DNA from: Lyophyllum atratum
Lineage: Eukaryota > Basidiomycota > Agaricomycetes > Agaricales > Lyophyllaceae
NCBI GenBank assembly: GCA_014905825.1
Contig: JACGCN010000055.1
Location: 186,001 to 250,000 of the forward strand
DNA length: 64,000 bases
Direction of reading: 5' to 3'
Shown one piece after another: positions 53,790 through 64,000 of this stretch. Made by a program: the position numbers and the translations under genes. Under the pieces are notes generated by a model. It made no database searches, was not told where the DNA came from, and was given only the letters and a program-made list of their open reading frames with translations. Each line of letters starts with the position of its first letter. The first letter of the stretch is position 1.

Positions 53790-54800
53790 ATGAACGACGA
53801 AATGCGAGCCCGAATGCAGGCACTGGGCAGATCTATGGACGATCCGTCGAAAGGACGGTGAGGACGTAGAACCGGTTGCGTTATTTATCTTTTTCTCATA
53901 CACATATATCTTGACAGGCCTATATCTGAGCTCATCAAAACAAACGACATGCTTCGAGGTTGGGAGTCGCAGCGACTCCGAACCTACTTCACCTCCATAT
54001 GCATGGAGCCTTCCCGGGACCTAGACGATTTTGGGAAGGTCGTCGCATCGGGAAACCTGTCCTTAGTCCAGATGAACTTCTTGATACGAGTGGGAGACAA
54101 TTTAGCTGGTACGCCTGACGCGGACGGTGCGGATGCCATTGCACACGCCGCTGCTGCCAAAGAATTGTACGACCTCCGCTGGGGCCCCACGAAGACACCA
54201 ATATACAATCTCCTCGGTCTCATGTCCATCATCGTCCCTTCGCGCCGCGCCATCTACATGGACATTGCCCGGTTCCTAATCGAGACGGCGAAAGTTCCTG
54301 TCGATGGCGTGGACCTGTCGGGGACTACTGCGCTCTCGCACTGCTTCTCGACGAAGCCTGGATTCGACTTCGAGTATGCGCAGATGCTCTACGATGCAGG
54401 CGGAGATGTGAACCACAGGAATCGCTACGGGTCCACAGTCGCGCAGGAGATCACCCAGGTCTACCTGTTCAACGACCCGAGTGCCGTAGCAAAGGCGGTT
54501 CAGTCCTTCGATTGGTTCCTGGCCCATGGCGGAAACGTTGATATCGAAGATGGAGACGCATCGACCGTGAGGGGCATTGTTGAGAAACTTAGATCTCGCG
54601 TCCCCAAGCTGAAGCTGGCTATGGATAAGGAGTACAAGAGACGAGCGGATAGAGGGGATAGGTGTTGCACCTTCTGCGGAGGGGAGGACAACAAGCTGCT
54701 ACTTTGTGGTCGCTGCAAGAAGGCCCGATACTGCCAGCCTTCTGGACGCAACTGTCAGAAGGCCGACTGGCCGAGGCATAAACGGCAGTGCAAAGCCTAA
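53790..54800 (+). CDS. MYND zinc-finger protein with ankyrin-like repeats
   Basis: Two exons, 53790-53857 and 53918-54800, encode 316 residues. The middle has two ankyrin-like segments (DLSGTTALSHCFSTKPGFDF, then YAQMLYDAGGDVNHRNRYGST and FDWFLAHGGNVDIEDGD). The C-terminus is a MYND finger: CTFCGGEDNKLLLCGRCKKAR, then YCQ...NCQKADWPRHKRQC, with all expected Cys and His ligands. Between YC and CQ there are six residues in place of the usual two or three, so one zinc loop is enlarged. MYND domains bind Pro-rich partners and basidiomycetes have many of them; the partner here is unknown. Confidence 0.82.
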
Positions 54801-57027
54801 AAGCCTGAGTGAGACACAAACCCACTCCTCTGTATCTCCATTCCAATCAGTAATCTCTGTGGAAAACCAATCAGGTCGAGGCTGCGTATGGTCTGGGTGA
54901 GTCCCCGCGAATATCCTGGCTATGCATCCGCCTGATATGACCATAGCTATCCCGGATTACTTTCCATGCATGTATATAATATTAGGCATGTACGACCCGC
55001 CTCTTACTCCACCTTTCATCCATTGACGACGTTTATTCTAGGCACTGCTTTGGCCGTTGCCGAGAATGTATTGAGGCCAATAATATCAAGTTCGAGGCCA
55101 GAAGGACGGAAAATCGTTCCTGAGAAGCCTGTTCGTTATTCGTGGACAACTGATACTGCACCCGCATCGAATTCTGCCCAAGAGCAATCGACAGTCCGAG
55201 GTGAATTTTAGTCTTCCTCCACCGACAGTGTTCACTTTCACACGTCGTGCCCCCCCGGACCTGGGTTCTTTCGGCATGACAAACATATTCCTATATAAAC
55301 TTACTCCTGCACGTCAGAGCGATCAGGCCCGACCATCGGGGGAACGCCGGGCTAAGGAACTGGCGGATTTGCCTCTCCAGTGGCAAGAATTCTTTCTGTC
55401 AACACTCATTTCAATATCGTCATTTATATCGTCATTTCACACTGAATACTATGTGAACATAGTCATCTAATCCTACACAGCGGGCGTGTAAAGGAAGGCC
55501 CTTCGAACCGCTTGCTTCGGGGAACATAGCACCGTACCTTCGAGCTTCCTCCCAGCTCCGCCTCGCCCACGATCCCTCCCAGACTAGTGCACAGTCACAC
55601 AGGCACCGAACTTTGCAGGATTGATCATATTACATACGCGAGTTCGTCCACTTTTATGTGTCTTCGCAGGCCATCTCACCCCGTGTTCGCCAGTTCAGGG
55701 TTTTCATACGCGGCGGCCCCCTGCGTCGTCGTCTCGGGACTTTGCTTGCGCCCTTATGTACTTGTTCCAAATCTATTCAAGCGCGCTTCACATCGTTCCT
55801 TTCGTGGAAAATCGCAATTTCCAAGTCTCTGGGTTTCATTCTCCTTGTTTGCCTTCGAGGTTCCTTTGAGATGATGCCACATGCTCATCAATTCTGATAT
55901 CACCATTTCGTCATCACGAGATTTCGTTATGTTCTACGTAAATCTCCGTCGGATTGCGCACCACACTTCTATCAAGGACCGACCAGTGGTCGTTCATGCA
56001 TTGCATATGGGCGCCTTCTCGTTCGGCGGCGGTAATGAATTCCCCGTTTCTCATCATTCAATGCGCCTTTCCTGACATGAAGTATGAACAGCTCTTTAAT
56101 GTCAGAACATCATCACAGAAGACTGATAATGTGGCGCTGTAGAGACACAGCTATCTACGTCTATTCCCTGATCAATCCTTCGAAGTCAGATTTTGACATA
56201 CCTCCACGTTGAACAAGGGGGTTAAGGATGTTGTGGGCATTGCGCGCCTCAATTGCGGCTTGACTCCCAATAGAGAGCCTGTCCGTCACGCCTGTCAAGG
56301 TGGCTACCGCTTCATTTAACCTCCCTGATGTACAGGCATCTCTCGAGTATGTTCCTGTCAAAGTACGTCTTCGATTAATGTGACTTCTGGAAGTTCCGGA
56401 CCATGTCGATCTGCTGGAGGGTTGGCGGGTCCGGCCTATCAACAATCAACGTAACGTCGGAGAAGTATCGATCGCATGGAGGAACATCATTCATCCTTGG
56501 AGAATAGACAGGTGAGCTGCCTCGAGGCTTTTATCGACACGGACGTCCATGCTCCGTCAACATCTGATCGCCACGGGCCGGTTTTAGGATTGATATGTTT
56601 TCAACAGATTTCGATGCCAAACCCAAATCCAGCCTGTTTGGAGTTCATAACTTCGACCACTCCAACCCTCCCGTACGCATCCTATTGTGATATCTTTTCC
56701 ATTCATCAGCAGGATACTAAACGCAATGTGCACCTTTTCTCAGCTTTTCAACTCCCTCCTTCTGAATTGGATCTAATCTAATCTCACAGGTCCCCCATCA
56801 TCCAAACACGCGCTTGCCACGTGCCGTAATCTTGACATGGTGACACCTGGGGTTTTGCTTCCGAACTTATCAGTGGTCTCAGTCCGGCCATGCACTAGCC
56901 TCGCACGAGTACTTGATTTGCTGATAGATTGATAGTGCAAAACGTTACCCAGACGTCAGCAACATCCCAGCCTCTTGTCGTGCTTCATTGCCTTGAAGCA
57001 CGGTCGATAAGGCTGCACTACGGATCT
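54801..57027. other. 2.2 kb without a supported gene
   Basis: A minus-strand stretch at about 56161-56445 has some protein character (RLNEAVATLTGVTDRLSIGS, EARNAHNILNPLVQRGGM) but needs unproven introns and has no clear start. Another plus frame at 54966-55211 is equally weak. Otherwise nothing seen. Confidence 0.45.
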
Positions 57028-57630
57028 ATGTGCGCCATACCCCACCCCGACGCCTCCCATGCGATAACCCCAGATTCCCGGCGCGTATTACTCCTCCTGG
57101 ATATCCAGGAGTCCATGCTCGCTGATCCGCCCGTCGGCGTACCCGAATCCAAGTCGGTCAAGCTCAACCTCGACCATATTCTAGTACAGGCGCGGAAAGC
57201 GAGACCGCAGCCGCTCATCGTCCATGTCCGGAATACCGGAGATGTTGGCGATCCGGACGAGCCAAATACGGCTGGGTGGGAGCTCATCTTCCCTCCGCAG
57301 CCTGCGGAGCGCGTAATCGATAAGCGGAAGAACAATGCATTCGCGGGCACGAACTTGGGCGACATCATACCACCCGATGCGGAGATCGTCGTCGCTGGCT
57401 TTCAGACGGATTTCTCGATCAGAGCTACTTGCAGCGATGCGCTCAAGAGGGGAAATGAGGTGTTGTTAATACGGGGTGCTCATGCGACGCATGATCGGAT
57501 TGAGGTGCTACATGGTGGGGGGATCACACCAGCATTTCGCATAGAAGCCGAGATTGAAGCAGAGCTAGAGGAGGCAGGGGTTCATCTTCTAAATATGGAG
57601 GATCTTCCAGGAATATTCACAGGTCGTTGA
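57028..57630 (+). CDS. Isochorismatase-like cysteine-hydrolase family protein, catalytic Cys replaced by Ser
   Basis: 200 residues without introns, a usual length for the family. The fold motifs are VLLLLDIQESML (catalytic Asp), the HVRNTGDVGDPDEPN loop, VIDKRKNNAFAGTNL (catalytic Lys) and the strand VVAGFQTDFSIRATCSDALK followed by GNEVLLIRGAHATHDR. In amidase-type members such as nicotinamidase the position after T-x-F is the nucleophilic Cys; here it is Ser (DFSIRAT). A Cys occurs five residues later but not in the nucleophile position. It may be an isochorismatase-like hydrolase that does not use Cys, or a modified enzyme. The start chosen is the first ATG in frame; an upstream extension has no ATG. 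Confidence 0.82.
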   Translation: MCAIPHPDASHAITPDSRRVLLLLDIQESMLADPPVGVPESKSVKLNLDHILVQARKARPQPLIVHVRNTGDVGDPDEPNTAGWELIFPPQPAERVIDKRKNNAFAGTNLGDIIPPDAEIVVAGFQTDFSIRATCSDALKRGNEVLLIRGAHATHDRIEVLHGGGITPAFRIEAEIEAELEEAGVHLLNMEDLPGIFTGR

Positions 57631-58026
57631 CACTACCCGTCGTGCGTGCCCTCTCGATAGTCCTTGTATATCATGTTAACATTATACATGTTGCAGGTTA
57701 GGGTCGGTGCCTTCATACTACCCTCAATTTATGGGCATTTAAATTTTAGGGATCTAGGCTTCCTTTGCCCTACCTTTCTTGTACAACAATTTACTACCCT
57801 AATGGGCGCTACACGAAATTCGATAATTTGTGGTGTTGTTGTCTAGCCCGACTATCACGCTTTGAATGCATTCAACTTGAGAACCTAGGCAAGGAGTTAG
57901 AACATGGACTGAGGTGACTCAAAAAGCGCTTGCCGCATTTGGCAACCCTCGTTGTTCTTGTTTGGCAAGGGCTTTAGGTTGTGTGGGCGAGATTGTCGAT
58001 GGACGACGTTGTTCCGAACTTCTATC
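57631..58026. other. Intergenic, isochorismatase-like gene to PIG-X
   Basis: No coding signal; AT-rich 3' region of the hydrolase and promoter of the PIG-X gene. Confidence 0.5.
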
Positions 58027-58762
58027 ATGGCGCAGTTAGTCTCGTCTGCTCTTCCAGCGAAAGGTTATCACCCAGTATCGACAACAAGAATCACCCTCCA
58101 CGAACCAGAGCTAATCACGAATTCCAACTGTTCTCTTTTTCTGTATTTTGCTCTGCCCCCTCTCATTTTCGTGGATCCATACGAACTTGCACATTATGAT
58201 GCCTCCTACACCTTCAGGCACTGGGGTCCATCTAATTTAGAACTTCCCGTCAACGCGGTCCCACAGAATAGCTCTGGGCTTCTTCTCGATGTGGTGCTTC
58301 CCGAAAGCGCACACGCAATCGAAGTGAAATTGCCTCTGCATCTGCGTTATGGCGATCTTGTCCAAGGTTCGCAATCCGGCCATCATACGGAGGAACTTGT
58401 GTGGCCTACGGGATTTCTAGAATGCCCGCTTTCCAGTGAGGCTTTCTTCTGATGTATTTTGGTCTCCTCCTGATTACGCCTTCCTAGTGCTGAGTGCAAT
58501 ATCGCACCCATCAGGCTTGCCACGTCTGCCAAGCGAGGTCGCGTCGCTGTTCGACCCATTATCAGCAACATTCATCCCAATTACACATGTCAGGCCCAAT
58601 GGTGCCGACCTTGTGAAGGTCCCCACCGGCAGCTCAGGAGATCTCGCATACGTCGAATTTGGGACGATCTTTACCATATTGTTCTCCTTCTTCTACCTCC
58701 TCCGCGCTTCTCGGCTTGCTTCTCAGCGGATAAATCGCGCATCTTCGGTTAAAACGGATTGA
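58027..58762 (+). CDS. PIG-X/Pbn1-type subunit of GPI mannosyltransferase I
   Basis: ER membrane protein that stabilises the catalytic GPI-mannosyltransferase subunit (PIG-M/Gpi14). Exons 58027-58435 and 58488-58762 give 227 residues; the 52 nt intron starts GTGAGG and removes two stops. The luminal domain holds the family features FLYFALPPLIFVDPYELAHY, TFRHWGPSNLELPV and VKLPLHLRYGD. The C-terminus has one membrane helix (VEFGTIFTILFSFFYLLRAS) and a short basic cytosolic tail. Yeast Pbn1 is longer; this size fits PIG-X. Confidence 0.83.
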
Positions 58763-59137
58763 GCTTTCGAGAATCGTCGGTCAATGAATGTGTACCGCGT
58801 GTCGTGGCTTCCAGGCACTGTTCTTTACCCTTAGAGGAGCACAGGCACACCATACCACTTCTCATCCATGGATCATTCCATGCTGCGACGACGGTGAATA
58901 AACGGAGACATACCGAAAGAGATAAGCAATCTCCCATCTGCTTCGGATTGATTGCACTTTCGAAGGGTAGTTCAGGACGCTTGGGTTGGGATTGTCGGGT
59001 ACTGTTGACAGGAAATGGATATGTCCTTCCAGGCGGGCTGGTATTGGAACACAGTTGGCGCTCGGTATCCAGAATGGTGGCGAGAAAAGTGATTGAGGGC
59101 TGGGTATAAATGACACAGGGTATAATATCGTACAGAT
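58763..59137. other. Convergent intergenic region, PIG-X to HUS1
   Basis: No convincing coding region on either strand. Confidence 0.5.
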
Positions 59138-60299
59138 TCAAATTTCATCGTCGATAATTGCAGGAATGTAAAATGTCAGGACTCCTCCCGCATCAGCGAC
59201 ATCGCCAATGTAAACATAGAGTATCATACAATGATGCTGGCAGATGCCTGTTACGATAGTATTGCGTTAGCACTCTCGTGGACTGAAACGATAAGCAAGT
59301 GGACATACAAGCAATAGTCGTTGTGGAGACAACGTGACTATTGAGAAATTTGAAGAAACTTCGGGTAGAAACCAAGACTGTGAAGAGTTCATTCGGGTCA
59401 GGAGCATCCTCGGGATCTTGTGGCGTATTTGTGGCTATAGGTCATGGTCAGATGTCGGAAGGAAACGGCGAAGCAAAGGCTACTTTTAGGATTCGAACAG
59501 TCCTTCCACTCAGTATCGACCTTCACGCTTTCGGTGCTGATAGATAACTGAAGGCACCCGTTATTGTTCGCACGTATGGCAAGGACATCTGACATTGGCT
59601 TAAGTCGGTCTACGACTGTCCTTAGCTTTTGTAATGGCGGTAATAGGATGTGCAACTGAAACAAGCCAAACATTGAGTATTGCTTTCGGGCGAAGAGTGC
59701 AATCTTACATCGGGTTCGGGACACATTGGTTCACTCAACCGCGCGACGTCATTTGGACGCAGGACTTCGATCTTCACGTCGTGGGACACGCGCACCTTGC
59801 GGCCCACCCTCGTCAACCCGTTGATCTCAAACGTGAGTACTGCTTGGGCATTTTTCTTGGCAAGCTTCATGATGACTTCTTCGGTCTCGTATGTAGATGT
59901 TCCAGAAGATGAGGCGGATTTCAGGGCTGCGAGGAGGGCTTCGGAGGTAATGGCCATGGTGATTTCGTTGTTCGCGTTCGATTGGATGCGGTACCCGCTG
60001 AACAGGGATTCGACTTTGATCTGCCTAGGAGAGAAGGGACACGCGTCAAAAAGGAAGATGGTGCATTGGCCAGTTACGCACGACCAGACCTGGATCCCAC
60101 CCTCATTCGCGTCGTGGTTGCAGATTATGTACATGTTCGTCTCCGTGAACTTTATGATACACTTCTTCTGGAGTTTTTCGATGGCTTGTATGATTTCTAA
60201 AGAAAGTTTAGTACGAGAAGGCGCGTCTACTTCTATCTTACAGGTCTAAAACTCACTGAAAAAGGTCGAGACATTTTCAATGGAAGCACGAAATCGCAT
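59138..60299 (-). CDS. HUS1: HUS1 subunit of the 9-1-1 DNA damage checkpoint clamp
   Basis: With Rad9 and Rad1 forms a PCNA-like ring loaded at damaged DNA to activate ATR-type signalling. Six exons (60299-60257, 60196-60082, 60024-59709, 59655-59484, 59434-59309, 59247-59138) give 293 residues, close to the human protein. Family blocks: start MRFRASIENVSTFFK, FTETNMYIICNHDANEGG, VESLFSGYRIQSNANNEITM, LLAALKSA, VLTFEINGLTRVGRKVRVSH, DVKIEVLRPNDVARLSEPMC, LHILLPPLQKLRTVVDRLK, LQLSISTESVKVDTEW, and the C-terminal VLVSTRSFFKFLNSHVVS and VYIGDVADAGGVLTFYIPA. It is head-to-head with the Maf gene, 208 bp apart. Confidence 0.92.
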
Positions 60300-60507
60300 G
60301 GTCGAGTTGGATCTGCGCTGGAGCCACCTGTAAACGACAGATAAAACTAGAAGCTGTGATGATAGACGTACTTTTCTGGTGAGTTAGATTGTCAAAATTT
60401 CACGGTTTCGAGCATCTTCGTCGTCGTCGACGGTGGTGACAGTGAAGATGAAGGGATCACACGTGATCGGAAACACTTTCTCCGTCCGCCCATCACCACG
60501 ATCCGCG

Positions 60508-61552
60508 ATGTCCAAGCACATTTTACCTCATGCTCTCCAACTCCCTATTATCAAGAGGCTATCTGGAAAGCGGATCGTCCTTGCATCCAATAGTCCAAGA
60601 AGGCAAGAGATACTTCGTACTTTCGTACGTGCTGACTTGACCTTACGCTTACATGGCTTACAGGATCGTTTAGGGTCTAGCGCCAGATATTGTGCCTTCT
60701 ATCTTCGAGGAAGACTTACTACCAGGATCATTTGATGATATCCACGAATACCCTGTGGCAACGGCCACGCACAAGGCCGTAGAGGTGTACGAACGATTAG
60801 TGGTGGGTCATTACACAGGTAATAACGTTGTTGATGATTGAACGACATGTAGAGGGACGATCCCGAAAATCCACCAGATCTAGTTATTGCTGGTGAGTCT
60901 CAAGTGTGCCCACCAAGACATACGATTGATCGAGGTTGGCAGCCGACACTGTGGTTTTGACCCATGCACAACCGTCCACCTCTGACGTATCCTACACTGT
61001 CCTTCCAAGCGTGCAACAAGAACTTCTGGAGAAGCCGGCCTCGAAAGAGGATAACCTTCGCATGCTTCTCGACCTTAACGGAGGTGTGTGCGAAGTGGTG
61101 ACTGGTGTCACAGTGGGTAAGCATGGAGTTAACTCCTGCGCAATTGACGATACTTACCTGCTCTGCAGTCTACCCGATCTTGACTGCTCCAGGATACAAC
61201 ATAAAGTAACCTAATTTGCATTGAGAACCAATCTGGTTATTCACTCACTCCCACGAAGGTCCATTGACGAACGAACTCTGGTGTACTTCGCGGACAATCC
61301 ACAACACATGGTCAAGGCCTATGTCGACAGCGGCGAAGGCATCGACCGAGCCGGTGGGTTTGCCATACAGGTATGTTCCGGGATCAACTGCAAACTCGCT
61401 TCATGGCATGAAGATGTCGTTGACAGGGACTTGGGGGTCTTCTGATTCGCAAAATCGAAGGGGACTACCAAAATGTGGTGGGATTTCCCGCGGCGTCGTT
61501 CTTCACTTTCCTGGATCTCTTGTTGGATGAAAACGATTTCCTTGAGGTGTAG
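60508..61552 (+). CDS. Maf/HAM1-like nucleoside triphosphate pyrophosphatase
   Basis: Hydrolyses non-canonical or modified nucleotides to monophosphates, a house-cleaning activity of the Maf family. At least seven exons; all junctions keep frame. Motifs in order: KRIVLASNSPRRQEIL (Maf signature SxSPRR), GLAPDIVPSIFEEDL, ATATHKAVEVYERL, VIA joined by splicing to ADTVVL (catalytic Asp), LLEKPASKEDNLRMLL, GGVCEVVTGVTV, VYPILTAPGYNIK, FADNPQHMVKAYVDSGEG, DRAGGFAIQG and LIRKIEGDYQNVVGFP. The C-terminus ends EV after DENDFL. It is divergent from HUS1; a CACGTG hexamer lies between them at 60459-60464. Confidence 0.9.
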
Positions 61553-64000
61553 AGAGGCCAACTGAGTTCGTTTAGTTGTGCTGTCATGGACACTGACTTG
61601 AACGCGTACCTCACGACTGTACCTTGATCGTGCAACGAGACACAACGAGGTTAATGATGAGTATCGCCGTCGGCGGACGTTACACGACAAGTCGACGCCC
61701 TGTGTCCACGTGTGTTCGGGTCAGGTTACTCGTTAGGCTCTCCGCGGCTGCTTGGGGATGAGCATCATCTCGATTTTTCGATCTAAGTATTCGCTGAAAC
61801 GAAACAGGAAGTTTCGCGCGAGCTACGGACGGAGGACGTCGCCACCCCCACTCGGTGCTATACCCGCCCGTTTGTCGAATAGCCGACAGAACATCTCCCG
61901 ATGCACATTTCGATGTTGGGAATGTACCTCCACTTCAACAGATACGTCGTACATTCCCACCTAGACCTTCTGACCGACGCCAGAATGTCAACCTGCGATC
62001 GCCGATTAAACAGACGTTCTAATGCTGATGCCTAAATGCCTCTCCCACAATCACTATTAGGCGGCCTATCGTAACCCCGGTGCGGCCCGCTCGCCATGCG
62101 TCGCGTGGGGGCCACGATGGCATTTCCGAATCCTTGGGGAAAGCAGATGGGGAGCGTCGGCTAACCTTGAGATCCTTAAAAGACCTATCCCCGCATCCAT
62201 CCTCGTATTTGCAGCCGCCTTCGAAGCGCGAAAATCCTTCTAGTCTTCGGTATCTATTACAATATGGTCGCCTCATTCCTCATCATTTATTCAGGCTGGC
62301 CACGGGCGTCTCTTTCCTTAAATCACCTTCGGCATGATGCGCGTGTGTCGGTCCCATGCCACAGGACCCAACTTGTCCAAGACGAGACGTATAGTTACTT
62401 CTGGTCTCCTCCCTATAGGTCCGCTCCTATTCCATAGAATGATTGAGAGTGATTAGCGGCTGCAAGTTCGGACTCGGTGGAATTTCGAGACCGAAGCCAT
62501 CTTTCCACGTCTGGATCAGGATGACAGAAAAAGAAACTCCACACTGAGTTGTACCTGTAAACATGATTCCATGTACATCCGAAATGCACGATCTCATCGC
62601 ACCAAACTAACGCTCATATGTGTGCCTCTCTCGTAAGACTCTCAAGCATGACATATAAAAATTGGTCCCGATGAACCGAAGGGACTCCGTTGCGGGTGGG
62701 TTCATGGTAAATGACCGTCTGAGCTGTAATCAAAAACAATGTATTTTGCTTCGAAAAATCTGGCAATTGACTTGTCCAGTGCGCATTAGAAGAGATAATC
62801 GAGATGAGGGCGAATGCGTGGTATGGTCAGAGACTCAAGGAGGGCCAACAGCACCCAGTCGAGGAGGATGCCAGGTATGTAGTGCTCGCAGCGAATCTAG
62901 AACGTAGCTTGATACTCTGTGAATGTATTCAGGAGAGCAGGTTAAAAAAGCGCTACGCGCACCTCAACTCCGTCGCGATGGGCGCGGCGATCCTCTGTAG
63001 GTGCTCGATCTGTAAGTGCTCGACGACACTGTTTTGTTGTTTCCCTCGTGTTAACAAAATCCGCGGACAACAGGACCTTCTTAGCGAGTTTAGGGGGGAG
63101 CTCGTAGCCCGTGAGACCTTGGCAAGCAAAAGAGTCTAAGAAAGGAGGTGAAGAGTTGTGAAATTTCACGGCTGTATTTGTATGGGAATATCATCGGTAG
63201 CCAAAACTTGGAAGCCTCAAGCCTTGAGTATAAAAATCCGGGGTACTGGATTACATCCTCCGAAAGATCGTTGTCGTCGATATGGAAAAACATTACTGAG
63301 ATGCGAATCTCCATTGCGAGCGCACATCTATTTGTACAAGTGTAAGTGACAGATGAGTACACTACCTTGCGGGGTGCGGCGCGGTATTCATTCGATGCCA
63401 GAATGGGCTTGCTGATGCCGAATACTTTGTGCTCATGGAGGCTGCTAGCTCGTCAAACCAAGAAGGCTGGAGACACACGAGACTGACTAGAACCCAGTTA
63501 GGGGAGGGGATGATTTTTCCCGTGTTTTTGTTTCTCCGATTCGTCTCACTAGCGGCTGCATCGATCCGTTCACCGCGTGGGCGGGTTGAAGTTTGGACAA
63601 CCCCAATGTTGATATTGGGGCTCAAGCTACTACGGTCCAGAATCGTCTGTAAATTCCTCCGTGCCACTGTATTGACGTTGTGTCGACCGAGATATTAAGT
63701 ATCTCAGGATTAGGATCGGAGTCCGCTTGCTAAGGCTTCGATGGGTTCTTGTGGCTACGTCCTCCAGATATACGGTCACGTCCTTTGACGGCGGCTTTGT
63801 TACGGGATTTCTCAGACATGGAAAGGGGGGCATACTTCGTGGCGTAGTTTTCCGGCCGGTGGGAAATCTGTGTGGTGGCGTACTCGCCTGAGAGCAAGAC
63901 CTCGGTCAATAATTTCAGAGTCAGCATCGTAGTTCTATAATGCTGAGAGCATCTTGTGCGTTAGTGGGGCTATGAAACGTGTGAGGTCAGGAAATTGTGA
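61553..64000. other. 2.4 kb right-edge region without a supported gene
   Basis: Short frames only. A minus-strand frame at 63730-63927 (ending NKAAVKGRDRISGGRSHKN...) has some protein character and could be the last exon of a gene entering from the right, but no acceptor can be fixed. 62000-62340 is open on both strands without motifs. Confidence 0.4.

Noticed and set aside
56161..56460. Possible minus-strand gene with RLNEAVATLTGVTDRLSIGS
   Set aside because: Some protein character, but needs a frame change or an unsupported intron, has no start and no family I can name.
1..64000. CRISPR arrays, bacterial operons, ribosome binding sites
   Set aside because: Spliceosomal introns, TATA boxes and gene families are eukaryotic throughout; no spaced direct-repeat arrays are present.

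Overview
The window is nuclear DNA of a filamentous basidiomycete, most likely an Agaricomycete. Nearly every gene is cut by several 50-70 bp GT-AG introns, some exons are only 13-35 nt long, and the families are typical of mushroom-forming fungi: a CaaX lipopeptide pheromone precursor, an F-box/LRR-type protein, a basidiomycete BTB/POZ protein, a NACHT-ankyrin receptor, an APSES factor and a chromodomain Ty3/gypsy retroelement. All calls come from reading the sequence; no database search was possible.

Layout. 1-5 kb: a 44-residue mating pheromone precursor (a P/R, or B, mating-type gene) with repeated HMG-type motifs upstream, then SDHC and a convergent ERV41-type cargo receptor. 5.1-18.3 kb: repeat-rich and gene-poor, with a dead RecQ-type helicase fragment and a complete 9.9 kb Ty3/gypsy element (7379-17265). 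The element has near-identical LTRs, a 5 bp target duplication, gag-pol ending in a chromodomain, and an unexpected third gene with introns between pol and the 3' LTR. 18.3-21.3 kb: a NACHT NLR with eleven very similar ankyrin repeats on the minus strand. 21.3-25.6 kb: no gene that can be supported. 25.6-33 kb: F-box protein, BTB protein, a secreted CON-13-like protein and a RING finger protein. 34.5-39.1 kb: Ku70 and the PP2A activator PTPA in head-to-head arrangement. 41.8-46.6 kb: ornithine decarboxylase and an APSES transcription factor. 48-51.4 kb: a PHO87/90/91-type SPX phosphate transporter. 52.5-54.8 kb: monothiol glutaredoxin Grx3/4 and a MYND protein. 57-61.6 kb: isochorismatase-like hydrolase, PIG-X/Pbn1, HUS1 and a Maf pyrophosphatase.

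How the genes relate. Most are unlinked housekeeping functions: respiration, ER-Golgi traffic, DNA repair and checkpoint, polyamine synthesis, phosphate uptake and iron/redox control. The accessory interest lies in three places: the pheromone gene, which suggests a mating-type locus continuing to the left (no STE3 receptor lies inside the window); the retroelement with its extra spliced gene and paired RNA hairpins; and the NLR.

Caution on base quality: two genes and the gag ORF each need exactly one extra base in a 4-5 base homopolymer to stay in frame, and the only difference between the two LTRs is also a T-run length. Missing homopolymer bases in the assembly are a simpler explanation than several independent pseudogenes.
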